17,892 nt of DNA. It comes from JABMPR01 sp964508765. GTDB lineage: Bacteria; Fidelibacterota; UBA8477; JABMPR01. The notes beneath the pieces are model-generated. The model was not told the DNA's origin, did no database searches, and worked only from the letters and a program-made list of their open reading frames with translations. The stretch is taken from NCBI GenBank assembly GCA_964508765.1, contig CAZDVD010000047.1, positions 1 through 17,892 of the forward strand, given 5' to 3'. The position numbers and the translations under genes are program-made. Below, in pieces: positions 7,059-15,666 of this stretch (within the stretch, counting starts at the first letter, position 1; each line of letters opens with the position of its first letter).

Positions 7059-8882
7059 ATGAAGAAACAAACTACGGAACCAATTATGTCAGAAAATATG
7101 CTCACAGAAATTCAAGAACTAGAAACCGTTTTCAGTACCGATGAAGGAACGGTAAAGGCTGTGGACAAGGTTTCTTTCAGCCTGGAAAAGGGGCGCACAG
7201 TTGGTGTCGTAGGCGAGTCGGGTTCTGGGAAGTCCGTGACCTCTCTTTCACTCATGCGCTTAATCCCCAATCCTCCCGGAAGAATTGTTGGTGGCAAACT
7301 TCATTACCATTCCAGAACGAAAGGTCTGGTAGATCTCGCTGAAGTTCCAGAGAACGAGATGCGGGAATTTCGCGGCAATGAAATTGCCATGATTTTCCAG
7401 GAGCCTATGACTTCTTTGAACCCAGTTTTCACCTGTGGGGATCAGGTCATGGAAGCCCTCATCCTCCATCAAAAGATGAGCAAAGCCGAAGCCAGAGCCA
7501 GAACTCTGGAATTATTTAATGAAGTTGAACTTCCCCGGCCTGAGAAAATTATTGATTCATATCCTCATCAGATATCTGGTGGACAGAAACAACGTGTGAT
7601 GATAGCTATGGCCATGTCATGCAATCCTCAAATTCTCATTGCTGACGAACCCACAACCGCTCTGGATGTGACTGTCCAGGCTACTATTCTGGATCTCATG
7701 CGTCGACTCAGAGACAGTCACGATATGGGCATTATTTTCATCACCCACGATCTGGGCGTCATCGCTGAAATCGCAGATCATGTGGTCGTCATGTATAAGG
7801 GGAAGATTGTCGAGCAGGGTTCAGTCTGGGAAATTTTTTCAAATCCTCAACACCCCTATACCAAAGGTTTACTCGCCTGCCGTCCGCCCCTGGAGCATCG
7901 CTTGAAGTTGCTCCCAACAATGGCTGATTTCATGTCAGAGAGTGCAGCAGGGGAAATGCTTGAGATCAAAAAGTCAGTCGATGAGACGATTCATGATCTA
8001 ATTATCACCCCTGAAGAAACCGCCCAGAGACACGAAATACTCTATGCCCAGGAGCCCATCCTAACCATTAATAACCTGAAAACATACTTCCCCATCCGTG
8101 AAGGTCTTTTTAGCAAGGTTGTGGATCATGTAAAAGCCGTCGATGATGTCAGTTTTGATGTTTATCCAGGCGAAACCCTGGGACTTGTTGGGGAATCAGG
8201 TTGTGGAAAAACCACACTGGGACGAACTGTTCTCCGTCTTATTGAGCCCACTGCTGGAAACATCATTTTTCATGGCAAGGATATTACCAATATCTCTGGC
8301 GATGAGCTCAGGCAAATCAGACGCAGAATTCAAATCATTTTTCAAGACCCTTACTCCTCCTTGAACCCAAGGATTACCATCGGGTCCGCCATACTGGAAC
8401 CCATGCAAGTTCATCAACTACATGGTGATGATCAATCCCGTCGCCAGAAGGTGCAGGAATTACTGGAAAGAGTGAATCTGGATCCCGGTCATTATAATCG
8501 CTATCCTCATGAATTTTCCGGTGGTCAAAGACAGCGCATATGTATCGCCCGTGCACTGGCAGTCCAGCCCGAATTTGTAATCTGTGATGAATCTGTCTCA
8601 GCTCTGGATGTTTCGGTGCAGGCCCAGGTGCTGAATTTACTTAATGAACTCAGGGATGAGTTTGGGCTCACCTACATCTTTATCTCTCATGACCTCTCTG
8701 TTGTGAAATTTATGTCAGATCGAATGGTTGTGATGAACGAGGGTAAGGTGGAAGAAATGGGTGATGCGGATAGCGTCTACAAGAATCCGCAAACCGACTA
8801 TACCAAGCGTCTCATTGCGGCAATCCCTCGCGGAGATTTGAAGGATATCAAAAAATCCTACCTATCCAGAAAAACTGAATAG
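7059..8882 (+). CDS. Peptide ABC transporter, fused double ATPase (DppD-DppF type)
   Basis: 607 residues holding two complete ABC ATPase domains of the oligopeptide/dipeptide (Opp/Dpp/GsiA-like) family, which energise uptake of peptides through an inner-membrane permease pair. Domain 1: Walker A GESGSGKS (52-59), Q-loop Q114, signature SGGQKQR (173-179), Walker B LIADEP (193-198) with E197, switch H230. Domain 2: GESGCGKT (378-385), Q429, SGGQRQR (487-493), VICDES (507-512) with E511, switch H544. Both domains end in the peptide-transporter tail pattern (HPYTKGLL at 265-272; DYTKRLIAAIP at 580-590). All catalytic residues are intact. The start is uncertain: the first ATG lacks a ribosome site, and the ATG at 7086 has a GGA eight bases before it, giving MSENML. 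No permease or binding-protein gene lies within the window, so the partner subunits must be encoded elsewhere. Confidence 0.92.
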   Translation: MKKQTTEPIMSENMLTEIQELETVFSTDEGTVKAVDKVSFSLEKGRTVGVVGESGSGKSVTSLSLMRLIPNPPGRIVGGKLHYHSRTKGLVDLAEVPENEMREFRGNEIAMIFQEPMTSLNPVFTCGDQVMEALILHQKMSKAEARARTLELFNEVELPRPEKIIDSYPHQISGGQKQRVMIAMAMSCNPQILIADEPTTALDVTVQATILDLMRRLRDSHDMGIIFITHDLGVIAEIADHVVVMYKGKIVEQGSVWEIFSNPQHPYTKGLLACRPPLEHRLKLLPTMADFMSESAAGEMLEIKKSVDETIHDLIITPEETAQRHEILYAQEPILTINNLKTYFPIREGLFSKVVDHVKAVDDVSFDVYPGETLGLVGESGCGKTTLGRTVLRLIEPTAGNIIFHGKDITNISGDELRQIRRRIQIIFQDPYSSLNPRITIGSAILEPMQVHQLHGDDQSRRQKVQELLERVNLDPGHYNRYPHEFSGGQRQRICIARALAVQPEFVICDESVSALDVSVQAQVLNLLNELRDEFGLTYIFISHDLSVVKFMSDRMVVMNEGKVEEMGDADSVYKNPQTDYTKRLIAAIPRGDLKDIKKSYLSRKTE

Positions 8883-8903
8883 ATAGGATTCGTTTTAACC
8901 CAC

Positions 8904-8917
8904 CAGGCAGCTGCCTG
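8904..8917. terminator. 14-base perfect palindrome between convergent genes
   Basis: CAGGCAGCTGCCTG is a perfect palindrome in the 46-base gap between the convergent ABC gene and the small membrane protein gene. The position suits a bidirectional terminator, but the flanking T-tracts are weak on both strands (TTTATTT starts 11 bases after it on the plus strand) and there is no loop. It may instead be a protein-binding site. Confidence 0.35.
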
Positions 8918-8928
8918 AGAAACTCAAT

Positions 8929-9237
8929 TTATTTGGTTGCAGCCTTCTTAAGCTGCTTATCTACTTCATCGATGACTTTGTCAAGCGCTTCTTGTTGAAG
9001 TCCCTGAGTGGCATCATCAAGTTTCTCCATGGCTGGATTTAACTTACTCTTGATAACGCCTATTGGATCATCCTCAGTCACATAGATAAAGACCCCATAC
9101 GCCAAGATCACGAACGCAATAATCATGAATAATTTGAATACCTTTTTCATGAGAAATATCAGCAAACCAATCACGACAAACGCGGCAATTCCCATGTAGA
9201 GCTTGTTGCTCAACAACAGATCTAATATTTCCTGCAT
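8929..9237 (-). CDS. Small membrane protein, unknown function
   Basis: 102 residues, not recognised. Two hydrophobic helices are visible (about 14-30, YMGIAAFVVIGLLIFLM, and 36-53, LFMIIAFVILAYGVFIYV), joined by a short basic stretch (KKVFK), which suggests a hairpin with a cytoplasmic loop. The remainder (about 55-102) is a charged, probably helical tail rich in D, E and K (MEKLDDATQGLQQEALDKVIDEVDKQLKKA). It lies 149 bases after the metal lipoprotein gene on the same strand, so it could be a late member of that transcript or have its own promoter. AAGGA lies before the ATG. The reading frame looks real from its clean amphipathic composition, but no role is supported. Confidence 0.6.
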   Translation of the reverse strand: MQEILDLLLSNKLYMGIAAFVVIGLLIFLMKKVFKLFMIIAFVILAYGVFIYVTEDDPIGVIKSKLNPAMEKLDDATQGLQQEALDKVIDEVDKQLKKAATK

Positions 9238-9386
9238 CTTATGTATTCCTTATATCCATAGAGGTGGTCAGAGGTCCCTTTACATGGGAATTCTGAGAAA
9301 CACTTCAGCGTTTATGTATTGATTTCATGCGATGTTAACATTGACTTCACGAAATCAAAATAAAACAATTCGAATGAAGACAGACT

Positions 9387-9761
9387 TTACATCGTCTCAG
9401 CTTTTTTCAGACGCATTGGCTTAAGTTCCATTTTACACTCTTCACAACGACCAGGTTTGTCCTGACGAATGTGGCTATGAATCAGCATGGGACAGCCGTA
9501 GTATTCCATCTTATCCTCCGACGTGATCACACCAAGAACCAATGTCATATTGCATTCAGGACATGTTCCAGGTGCAGAACTATGGATATGCTTATGGGAT
9601 TCCATAGGGCAAGTATAATAGATGATCTTTTCGCCATCAGCATTTGCTTTAGGTTTTTCCATCGCGACATGGTCCTTATGTTCCATGGCAGAAGCTTCCT
9701 TTTCCCCACCACAACTGACTGCAAATACCGCCACCAAAGCCATCATCAATAAATATTTCAT
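9387..9761 (-). CDS. Lipoprotein with two heavy-metal-binding domains
   Basis: 124 residues. The signal peptide ends in the lipobox AVSC with C17 as the lipidation site, so it is anchored in a membrane facing the periplasm. Two copies of the small HMBD fold (zinc-ribbon-like, of the kind fused to CusB adaptors) follow: TCPMESHKHIHSSAPGTCPEC-NM (50-72) and GCPMLIHSHIRQDKPGRCEEC-KM (89-111), each with C-P-M, two or more histidines, C-x-x-C and a final M. The linker (24-40) has extra H and M residues. It probably binds Cu(I), Ag(I) or a similar soft metal and passes it to the efflux complex; this is inferred from domain type and from lying last in the efflux operon. Ribosome site AAAGGAGAGG is strong. 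Confidence 0.85.
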   Translation of the reverse strand: MKYLLMMALVAVFAVSCGGEKEASAMEHKDHVAMEKPKANADGEKIIYYTCPMESHKHIHSSAPGTCPECNMTLVLGVITSEDKMEYYGCPMLIHSHIRQDKPGRCEECKMELKPMRLKKAETM

Positions 9762-9802
9762 ATTATTTCCTCTCCTTTATTGTTAAACATTAATTTTCAT
9801 CC

Positions 9803-10123
9803 TTACATCATGGCACAATCAATCCCATCCAGCAGCATATGGATAATTAATCCAATCGAGATGACGCGAGTTTTTTTAGGTATCAAGAGGAGTACATAAG
9901 CCCCAATAGCCCAAAAAGAGTGCAAAGGATGGAAACCGATACTGCATCGGCCAGGATTATATATTGGATTTGCCAGCAAATGATCCAGGTCAACAATGAT
10001 TGTGCTTGACATCACCAGCCAATAATATTGCCAGCTCTTGCCCTCATCCATGTATTTACTCAACCAAGGTGCTATTCCAGCAGGAACCAGAAAATGTGCT
10101 GCTATGTGAAGGATGCCTCGCAT
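9803..10123 (-). CDS. DUF6122 family membrane protein
   Basis: 106 residues, recognised by its pattern as DUF6122, a small polytopic family mainly of Bacteroidota-like bacteria. Conserved-looking polar residues lie in otherwise hydrophobic segments: H6, H10, VDLDHLL (44-50, D45, D47, H48), NPGRCSIGFHPLHS (56-69) and IIHMLLDGID (93-102). The D-x-D-H and H-x-x-x-D patterns recall membrane-bound metal-dependent hydrolases of the YdjM/DUF457 type, but no activity is proven. Its start codon overlaps the stop of the preceding metallochaperone gene as TGATG (10125-10121), implying coupled translation. Its role in metal efflux is unknown. Confidence 0.75.
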   Translation of the reverse strand: MRGILHIAAHFLVPAGIAPWLSKYMDEGKSWQYYWLVMSSTIIVDLDHLLANPIYNPGRCSIGFHPLHSFWAIGAYVLLLIPKKTRVISIGLIIHMLLDGIDCAMM

Positions 10124-10365
10124 CAGCTAGAGAACAGACTCCCGAGGAAACTCTTTTTCTGTGCACCCGCTTCAGGATTGAAACCCGAATTACGTATGAT
10201 TTCAGCAGATTCTTCTGAAGTGAGCTCACCTCCGACTGAAACCTGCTTTTTTGATAATTGTATATCAACGGTTTCAACGCGTGCATCCGCTTCCAAATCC
10301 TTCTGGATAGTGGCAACACAACCATTACAATTCATATCATTTACTTTAAAAACATGTTTTCCCAT
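10123..10365 (-). CDS. HMA-domain metallochaperone (CopZ/CCH-like)
   Basis: 80 residues, a single heavy-metal-associated domain with the ferredoxin-like pattern and the metal motif M11-N-C13-N-G-C16 (MxCxxC), which in this family binds Cu(I) or related metals. There is no signal peptide, so it should act in the cytoplasm, carrying metal or buffering it. The tail (68-80, GAQKKSFLGSLFSS) is short and basic/hydrophobic. A TTGGAG ribosome site precedes the ATG. It follows the RND pump gene by 58 bases and overlaps the DUF6122 start. With no P-type ATPase in the window, its recipient may be the pump or an unlinked transporter. Confidence 0.88.
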   Translation of the reverse strand: MGKHVFKVNDMNCNGCVATIQKDLEADARVETVDIQLSKKQVSVGGELTSEESAEIIRNSGFNPEAGAQKKSFLGSLFSS

Positions 10366-10423
10366 ATTTGGAACTCCAATTAGTTCTAAGATTTTTAATA
10401 TGACCCTGTTGTCATAAAATTCA

Positions 10424-13400
10424 CTACTTTTTATTTCCCTTTAAAAGTCGTTTTTCCGCCAAAATCACATATAGGACGGGTACGACAAATGTATTGCTGA
10501 TGGCAAAAAGCATCCCTCCAAAGGATGGAATCGCCATGGGAACCATAACATCTGCTCCCCTCCCAGTAGATGTCAGCACAGGAATAAGTGCGAGAAGTGT
10601 GGTGGCTGTGGTCAACATGGCTGGCCGGATTCGCTTCTTACTGGCCTGAATGGCAGCAATATGAATTTCTTGACGATTTTTGGGGTCCAGGGCTTTGAAC
10701 GATTGATCCAGATAGGTAGAAATGAGGACCCCATCATCTGTTGCGATACCAAACAAGGCTAAAAATCCTACCCAAACTGCTATACTCAGATTGATTTCAT
10801 GGATTTGAAACACCTCTCTGAAATGCAATCCCCCCAGAGAAACATTCAAAAACCAGGGTTGACCATATAACCAGATCAATGTGAAACCACCCGCCCAGGC
10901 CACAAAAATTCCTGAGAAGACAATTGCTGTGGTTGAGCTTCTCTTGAACTGCATGTAAAGGATGATAAATATTGAAACCAGTGCCAGAGGTAATACAATT
11001 CTCATGCGTTTGGTTGCTCGAACCTGATTCTCATAAGAGCCGGTGAAATCATAGCTTATTCCCGCAGGGACTCGCAATTGATTGTTGGCGATCATGGTTT
11101 CCAAATAAACTTGTGCTTGCTCAACCACATCAACTTCAGCGTATCCATCCTGTCTGTCAAAAAGCACATAGGAAAGCAAAAAGGTGTTCTCACTTTTTAT
11201 GACCTGGGGTCCCCGGGTATAATTAATTGTCGCTAATTGACCCAAGGGGATTTGAGCTCCAGTTGCCGTAGGAACAAGAATGGATTTGAAACTTTCATCA
11301 TCATCCCGGAATTCCCGCATATAGCGGACCCTGATGGGGTAGCGTTCGCGACCTTCAATGGTCGATCCTACCTGCTTCCCTCCAATAGCGACCGCAATCA
11401 CCTCCTGAACCTCTCGAATGGACAAGCCATAACGAGCAATTGCCTGTCTGTGTATATCTATCTCGAGGTACGGTTTACCAACAATTCTGTCGGCAAATAC
11501 AGCACTTGATTTGACAGAGGGAACTTCCTTTAGCAAGCGCTCCAGATCCAGACCGAAAGATTCCATGGTTTCAATGTCCGAACCATGAATGCGTATGCCC
11601 ATGGGTGCCCGCATACCACTCTGAAGCATGACGATGCGAGCTGCAATAGGTTGTAGTTTTGGAGCCGAGGTGGTGCCGGGAATCTGTGCAATTTGAGTTA
11701 GCTCGTCCCAGATATCCTGATTGTTTTTGATGTGATCACGCCATTGACGGAAAGGTTTTCCCCTTGAATCTGCTATGAGATGTCCTGCTTCGTCCCTTAC
11801 AAAAGCACCATTATCCATGATACGAAAGCGCAAGATATTGCCAGCTTCATCCTGTTTATATTCGGATTTATAGGTAACAATAGACTCCACCATGGATAAA
11901 GGGGCTGGATCCAGGGGTGTCTCCGCACGACCGATCTTCCCCACCACTTCTTCAACCTCAGGAACAGAGTAGAGCGCTTTATCCAGAGTAGACAAAACAT
12001 CCAGCGCTTCCTCCATACCAGCATGCGGCATGGTCGTCGGCATGTACAGAAAAGAACCCTCATCCAGATCAGGCATAAATTCTCGTCCCAAACCTGGAAA
12101 GGTATGCATCATCTTCTGATACGGTCGAGTACTCCTCACAAACCCGGGAGACCAACCCATCAACGTATCAAATCCCAACCAGGCGTTGAGTCCCAGCAAT
12201 ATGATTGTGGCCGGTATGAGCAGGGTAACCCTCCTGTGATGGAGCATCCAGTTTAAAATTCTGGGGTATACCAGAGTGAATCGCTGGATCAACCAGAGCG
12301 TAGAGCCAATTAATATGGCAACGAAGATGAAATTTAGCCCTAAGCTAAATTGATATCCTAAAGGCACCCAGGTCAGGGTGATAAGAATAGTTACACCTAA
12401 CACAATGAGCATGTTTAGTGTTCTGGTGTGGTAGAGCCAGGCGTATCTGCTTAGCCATGGTTTCAGGAGTTGAATCAAGGCAATCCCACTCAATATGATC
12501 CCTAGAACAATGCTATAGGCAACACCTAGCCATATCGCTACGATGAGAAGCAGGAGGAGTGACAATCTCGACACCCACTGACGACGCACCTTGATTGAAA
12601 ACACAAAGCTGGCGGCTACTGGCAGTACAAGCACAGCCAAGATCACCGAGGAAATCAGCGCAAAAGTCTTGGTATAAGCCAACGGTTTGAAAAGTTTTCC
12701 TTCTGCTCCTTCCATTGTAAATATAGGTAAAAAACTGATTACCGTGGTGGAGACTGCAGTAAGGATTGCCGGACCAACCTCTCTGGCTGCATCCCCAATT
12801 TTCTTATGGAGGGGATCAGTATCATCAATGCTCTCAATTCTCTTGAGAATATTTTCCGTCATGATGATGCCCATGTCCACAATGGTCCCGATGGCGATGG
12901 CAATGCCTGAAAGGGCCACAATGTTGGCATCAACCTGGAATAGTTTCATCCCTACAAAAGTGATAAGTACGGCGGATGGCATCAGCAAACTGATGAGAAT
13001 GGATGCCCTCAAATGCATGAGCAGGACCAGGATCACAATCAGAGTAATAATGAGCTCATCGCGCAGGGCATGATTCAAGGTGCCCAGTGTTTCATATATC
13101 AACCCGGAGCGATCGTAAAAGGGAACAATGGTGAGTTTGGAAGTGCGACCATCCCCAAGCGTTTTGGATGGAAGCCCGGGAGAGATTTCTTTAATTTTCT
13201 CCTTCACCGCATTGATAGTGGCGAGTGGGTTTTCGCCATAACGAGTGACTACAACCCCACCAACAACTTCTGCACCCTCTTTGTCCAGAGCGCCTCGACG
13301 TAAGGCCGGACCAAAACTAACATGAGCAACATCCGCAATGGTGATAGGGGCATTATCAATAACCTTTAATACAGTCTCATCAATATCACTCAGTGTCTTA

Positions 13401-14185
13401 ATAAATCCCAGACCACGAATCATGTACTCAACCCGGTTAATCTCAACCGTACGGGCACCAATCTCATTATTGGCATTTTTTACAGCTTCGAAGACCTCTA
13501 GGAGTGAAATTTCATAATGCCTGAGCGCTTGTGGATTTACATCAATTTGATATTCCTTAACATAACCGCCTACAGAGGCGACTTCAGCCACTCCCGAGGC
13601 TGTTGACATGCCATATTTGACGTAGTAATCCTGCACAGACCGGAGCTCGTGGAGATCCCAGCCGCCAGTGATCTCACCCTCGGCATCTCTCCCTTCAAGC
13701 GTATACCAGAAAACCTGGCCCAGAGCAGTTGCATCAGGACCCAGCGAGGGTTGTACCTCCTGGGGCAGGGTGCCTGCAGGGAGAGAATTGAGTTTTTCCA
13801 GGATGCGACTCCGTGACCAGTAAAAATCTACATCCTCTTTGAAAATCACATAGATCGTGGAAAAACCGAACATGGAGTAGGAACGTACCGTCTTTACCTC
13901 CGGTGTACCCAGGAGAGCCACTGTGAGTGGATAGGTAATCTGGTCTTCAATATCCTGAGGAGATCTTCCAGCCCACTCTGTGAATACGATTTGCTGGTTT
14001 TCGCCAATATCCGGGATGGCATCAACGGGAATCGGCGACCGTTCAATCCCGGGAATTTCCCAATCAAATGGAGCTGAGAGTACACCCCACAATAAGATGG
14101 AGACAAACACCACCAGTGTGACGAGTCGGTTTTCCAAGGGTATGGTGATCAGGCGATCAAGCCAACTCCCTTTCCTGTCATTCAT
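10424..14185 (-). CDS. cusA: Heavy-metal RND efflux pump (CusA-type)
   Basis: 1253-residue inner-membrane proton/metal antiporter of the HME-RND family, the pump of a tripartite Cus-like complex. Family features: IPGIERSPIPVDAIPDIGENQ (45-64 region), porter loops, and the TM4 signature GTIVDMGIIMTEN (433-445) with D437 and E444 but no extra aspartate two turns earlier, which fits Cu/Ag (CusA) rather than Zn/Co (CzcA) members. It is about 200 residues longer than E. coli CusA. Extra hydrophobic helices lie between the usual TM6 and TM7 (about 541-573, 589-608 and 614-634), and a loop is inserted at about 778-825. Of the CusA metal-site methionines (M573, M623, M672), by eye only the first is kept (M853); the others align with L921 and a TATG stretch (973-976). 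Its start overlaps the adaptor stop by 8 bases (ATGAATGA). Metal specificity is inferred, not shown. Confidence 0.93.
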   Translation of the reverse strand: MNDRKGSWLDRLITIPLENRLVTLVVFVSILLWGVLSAPFDWEIPGIERSPIPVDAIPDIGENQQIVFTEWAGRSPQDIEDQITYPLTVALLGTPEVKTVRSYSMFGFSTIYVIFKEDVDFYWSRSRILEKLNSLPAGTLPQEVQPSLGPDATALGQVFWYTLEGRDAEGEITGGWDLHELRSVQDYYVKYGMSTASGVAEVASVGGYVKEYQIDVNPQALRHYEISLLEVFEAVKNANNEIGARTVEINRVEYMIRGLGFIKTLSDIDETVLKVIDNAPITIADVAHVSFGPALRRGALDKEGAEVVGGVVVTRYGENPLATINAVKEKIKEISPGLPSKTLGDGRTSKLTIVPFYDRSGLIYETLGTLNHALRDELIITLIVILVLLMHLRASILISLLMPSAVLITFVGMKLFQVDANIVALSGIAIAIGTIVDMGIIMTENILKRIESIDDTDPLHKKIGDAAREVGPAILTAVSTTVISFLPIFTMEGAEGKLFKPLAYTKTFALISSVILAVLVLPVAASFVFSIKVRRQWVSRLSLLLLLIVAIWLGVAYSIVLGIILSGIALIQLLKPWLSRYAWLYHTRTLNMLIVLGVTILITLTWVPLGYQFSLGLNFIFVAILIGSTLWLIQRFTLVYPRILNWMLHHRRVTLLIPATIILLGLNAWLGFDTLMGWSPGFVRSTRPYQKMMHTFPGLGREFMPDLDEGSFLYMPTTMPHAGMEEALDVLSTLDKALYSVPEVEEVVGKIGRAETPLDPAPLSMVESIVTYKSEYKQDEAGNILRFRIMDNGAFVRDEAGHLIADSRGKPFRQWRDHIKNNQDIWDELTQIAQIPGTTSAPKLQPIAARIVMLQSGMRAPMGIRIHGSDIETMESFGLDLERLLKEVPSVKSSAVFADRIVGKPYLEIDIHRQAIARYGLSIREVQEVIAVAIGGKQVGSTIEGRERYPIRVRYMREFRDDDESFKSILVPTATGAQIPLGQLATINYTRGPQVIKSENTFLLSYVLFDRQDGYAEVDVVEQAQVYLETMIANNQLRVPAGISYDFTGSYENQVRATKRMRIVLPLALVSIFIILYMQFKRSSTTAIVFSGIFVAWAGGFTLIWLYGQPWFLNVSLGGLHFREVFQIHEINLSIAVWVGFLALFGIATDDGVLISTYLDQSFKALDPKNRQEIHIAAIQASKKRIRPAMLTTATTLLALIPVLTSTGRGADVMVPMAIPSFGGMLFAISNTFVVPVLYVILAEKRLLKGNKK

Positions 14186-15665
14186 GGCTCATCCCATGGG
14201 AGGAATGCCCCGAGTTTGCGTGAGATCCTGAAGCACTCATCATACTCTTCTTGCCAGCAATCTGCATGGCGCTGTCAATCTTAAAATTGCCATTACTGAC
14301 AACACGTTCACCTTCAGCCAACCCGCTGAGGATGATATATTTATTTCCAACTTTTGGACCAACAATAACCTCCCGCATCTCATAGATCAGGCTGCCATCC
14401 GTTTTGATCTCCACATAAACCAGAGCCCGTTTACCTGTCTTAAGAACTGCTGAAATTGGAACAAGTAGCGGGTCTTCAGACGGGGTGTCATCGTTATCTC
14501 CCATTTCCACCTCTACGAGGTCCATACCACAAATGGGACAGTCACTTCCATGGTCCTCCATGACTTCAGGATGCATAGGGCAGGTCCATTTCCCTGACAA
14601 ATCGGGGGTGACAACATGTCCGTCACCACGCGAAACGACAGAGATGCTGGCTTCTGCCAGCATGCCTGGTTTTAATGAACCCTCCACGTTGTCGAGAACG
14701 GCTCGAACGGTTACACTTCGCGTCAAAGGATCAACCAGGGGATCAATGTAGGAGATATGTGCAGAGTAGGTTCGACCTGGCAACCCTGCCACTTGATATG
14801 TCAGTTCCTGACCATAGGCCAGCCAGGGCAAATCTTTCTCATAGGCATCCAGAATGAGCCAAACCTTTGACAAATCGGTAATAGTATAGATTTGTTCACC
14901 GGTCTTCACATATTTGCCCTCAATGGCGTTTTTGTGAGTAACAATCCCCGTCATGGGACTATTTATCTGAATCACAGATTTGGCGGACCCACTGCGAATG
15001 ATTTCATCAATTTGGGCATCACTCAATCCCAGTAGTTTTGTTTTTTCTTTGACTGCCTGGAATGCTGATTTTCCTGGGTAACCGTTTCCATTTGAAGACT
15101 GATCAGGCATGCGTTTATGAGCCAGCAACAGTTCCTCCTGAGCAGAATAAAGCTCAGGGCTGTAAATTTCGAAAAGATGATCCCCTTCATTAACTTTGAT
15201 TCCAGTATAATCAACAAACAAACGTTCCAGGCGACCGGGAAACCAGGCCGAGATACTCTTCACTCTGGTTTCATCATAACTGATTTTTCCAGATAGTCTG
15301 ATTTGGCTGGTGGCACTCCCCCTGCGGACAGCTGTTGTGGAGATTCTTGCCAATTTTGCCGCTGATTCTGACAGTGAGAATTGAGAGGGGCTTTCGCCAG
15401 AGGATATTGCAGTCAGAGGAATCAAATCCATAAAGCAAATCGGGCATTGTCCAGGCTCATCCAGTCTGACCTGGGGGTCCATAGAACAGGTCCAGATTGT
15501 TTCCGATGAATGATCTGTATGGTTTGAATGAGGGTCTTCTATATCTACAGAAAACAGAAAACTCCCCAACATGATCCCAATTAGAAGTGTCACAATAGTC
15601 TTTGCCCATGTATTGGTGAGGAATGGACGCATTCCATTTAAAAGTTTTGTTATTCGATCGTTCAT
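14178..15665 (-). CDS. cusB: RND periplasmic adaptor (CusB-like) with two HMBDs
   Basis: 495-residue membrane fusion protein linking pump and outer membrane channel. An N-terminal membrane anchor (about 22-40) is followed by a first HMBD (WTCSMDPQVRLDEPGQCPIC-FMDL, 58-81). Then come lipoyl/barrel-sandwich parts (about 135-170 and 235-265: ISAWFPGRLERLFVDYTG and SPMTGIVTHKNAIEGKYV) flanking a helical hairpin (170-225), and the beta-barrel (266-345, ending GMLAEASISV). A second HMBD (KWTCPMHPEVMEDHGSDCPIC-GMDL, 359-383) is inserted before the membrane-proximal domain (400-470). The C-terminus is His-rich (H482, H487, H490, H494). These domains replace the Met-rich N-terminus that binds Cu(I)/Ag(I) in E. 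coli CusB. One base separates its start from the stop of the outer membrane factor. Confidence 0.92.
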   Translation of the reverse strand: MNDRITKLLNGMRPFLTNTWAKTIVTLLIGIMLGSFLFSVDIEDPHSNHTDHSSETIWTCSMDPQVRLDEPGQCPICFMDLIPLTAISSGESPSQFSLSESAAKLARISTTAVRRGSATSQIRLSGKISYDETRVKSISAWFPGRLERLFVDYTGIKVNEGDHLFEIYSPELYSAQEELLLAHKRMPDQSSNGNGYPGKSAFQAVKEKTKLLGLSDAQIDEIIRSGSAKSVIQINSPMTGIVTHKNAIEGKYVKTGEQIYTITDLSKVWLILDAYEKDLPWLAYGQELTYQVAGLPGRTYSAHISYIDPLVDPLTRSVTVRAVLDNVEGSLKPGMLAEASISVVSRGDGHVVTPDLSGKWTCPMHPEVMEDHGSDCPICGMDLVEVEMGDNDDTPSEDPLLVPISAVLKTGKRALVYVEIKTDGSLIYEMREVIVGPKVGNKYIILSGLAEGERVVSNGNFKIDSAMQIAGKKSMMSASGSHANSGHSSHGMSHE

Positions 15666-15666
15666 A

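Noticed and set aside
10028..10417. Plus-strand open frame of 129 residues
   Set aside because: It is antisense to the DUF6122 and HMA genes, whose motifs and coupled start/stop are clear.
12687..13073. Plus-strand open frame of 128 residues
   Set aside because: It is antisense to the RND pump, over the TM4 signature; its Met/Ser-rich content is a shadow of the pump's codons.
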